DNA from: Candidatus Sulfotelmatobacter sp.
Lineage (GTDB): Bacteria; Acidobacteriota; Terriglobia; Terriglobales; Acidobacteriaceae
Length of the DNA stretch: 5,591 bases
Reading direction: 5' to 3'
Assembly (NCBI GenBank): GCA_030040725.1
Contig: JASHTD010000296.1
Coordinates: 1 to 5,591, forward strand
Shown: positions 5,240-5,591 of the stretch, one piece after another
How the letters are laid out: each line of letters starts with the position of its first letter
Numbering within the stretch: the stretch's first letter is position 1
The notes under the pieces: model-generated
The model's database searches: none
What the model saw: the letters and a program-made list of their open reading frames with translations, nothing else
What the model was told of the DNA's origin: nothing
Translations under genes and position numbers: made by a program

Positions 5240-5506
5240 TTACCCGCCGATGTTCTCTTCCTTCATTGCACGTGTAGCGTTGGCTGTCAGCAGTTCCCGG
5301 ATCTGATTCAGGTGACGCTCGATGCGTTCCTCCAATGCGGCGTTCTTTCCGGCCATCAAAATCAGTTTCACCGATACCAGAAACACACCGGCTTCGAGGA
5401 ACAGTTCATGCGTGAACCCCTTGACTGCTAATGACAGACTGAACAATCCGACGGTCAGCAGAATCACGACCCTGGTCCATGGATCACTCGACTTGAACAG
5501 CTTCAT
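5240..5506 (-). CDS. Small two-helix inner-membrane protein, function unknown
   Basis: This is an 88-residue protein that I do not recognise as a named family. Visible features are a short basic N-terminus, a first hydrophobic helix about 11-29, a short turn (GFTHE), a second hydrophobic helix about 34-52 containing an internal lysine (K47), and a charged amphipathic helix about 55-74 (EERIERHLNQIREL) that could form a coiled coil. It ends with a basic/acidic tail. The predicted layout is a membrane hairpin with a cytoplasmic or peripheral helical tail. The ATG at 5506 is supported by AAGGAG at 5515-5520, 8 bases upstream. It is the first gene in the window on this strand. The SYLF gene follows after 68 bases of start-to-stop-codon separation (61 untranslated bases) with no T-tract terminator, so co-transcription is likely. 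The frame stays open upstream of the ATG to the window edge, so a longer form cannot be strictly excluded, but the well-placed ribosome binding site favours this start. Confidence 0.8.
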   Translation of the reverse strand: MKLFKSSDPWTRVVILLTVGLFSLSLAVKGFTHELFLEAGVFLVSVKLILMAGKNAALEERIERHLNQIRELLTANATRAMKEENIGG

Positions 5507-5545
5507 GGCGATCGCTCCTTCGAATCGAACAACTCTCTGCTCGGC

Positions 5546-5573
5546 AAGGGCCCTCTGGAAATTGAAGGCCCTT
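5546..5573. other. Inverted repeat AAGGGCC/GGCCCTT upstream of the first gene
   Basis: A perfect 7-bp inverted repeat (5546-5552 and 5567-5573) with a 14-base loop lies about 40 bases upstream of the ATG at 5506. No T-tract follows on either strand. It could be an operator, a leader structure, or the remnant of an upstream gene's 3' end; the window ends 18 bases later. I found no convincing promoter in 5507-5591. Confidence 0.4.
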
Positions 5574-5591
5574 ACCTGGCAGTCACCTCTT

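Noticed and set aside
5537..5552. Possible second GG-N10-GC (sigma-54-like) element upstream of the first gene
   Set aside because: The spacing fits, but only about 7 of 12 consensus positions match, the -12 box lacks the TT, and it overlaps the inverted repeat, so chance is more likely.
1..5591. CRISPR array, tRNA/rRNA, insertion sequence or prophage genes
   Set aside because: No spaced direct repeats, no cloverleaf or rRNA-like sequence, and no transposase or integrase motifs in any frame; the repeats seen are in-frame coding repeats.

Overview
The window carries five protein-coding genes, all read from the minus strand, so in transcription order it runs from high to low coordinates. Four genes are complete and the last one (DUF2950 family) runs off the low-coordinate end. 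Every annotated product has a signal peptide or membrane segments, so the locus looks dedicated to the cell envelope. I see no tRNA, rRNA, CRISPR array, transposase or insertion-sequence end. The plus strand holds no convincing gene.

First transcription unit (5506 to about 3013): a small two-helix membrane protein (5240-5506), a secreted SYLF/Ysc84-type lipid-binding protein (4471-5178), and a secreted DUF3300 protein with a proline/glycine-rich basic tail (3073-4467). The SYLF stop and the DUF3300 start are 3 bases apart, and the ribosome binding site of the second lies inside the first, so these two are probably translationally coupled. The unit ends in a strong intrinsic terminator (10-bp perfect stem plus seven T, 3013-3046).

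Second transcription unit (2765 to beyond 1): a second, larger DUF3300 protein (918-2765) with an extra N-terminal beta-rich domain, a Gln/Pro/Tyr linker and an aromatic-glycine tail, followed 49 bases later by a DUF2950 protein (868 to beyond 1). The spacer between the units (2766-3012) contains a candidate sigma-54 (-24/-12) promoter at 2829-2844. It has the invariant GG and GC at the correct spacing and about 10 of 12 consensus positions.

Organism: strong AGGAG-type ribosome binding sites, Sec signal peptides and a GC content that looks to be in the high fifties (estimated by eye) fit a Gram-negative bacterium. DUF3300 next to DUF2950, together with a Cys-containing secreted SYLF protein, is most suggestive of Acidobacteriota (Terriglobia). 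Deltaproteobacterial or betaproteobacterial lineages remain possible.

Working together (inference): the SYLF protein probably contacts phospholipid in the periplasm. The two DUF3300 proteins share a folded core but have different low-complexity, basic tails that could bind envelope or matrix polymers. DUF2950 is the habitual neighbour of DUF3300. None of the DUF functions is established, so the locus is best read as an uncharacterised envelope or surface module of two adjacent operons.
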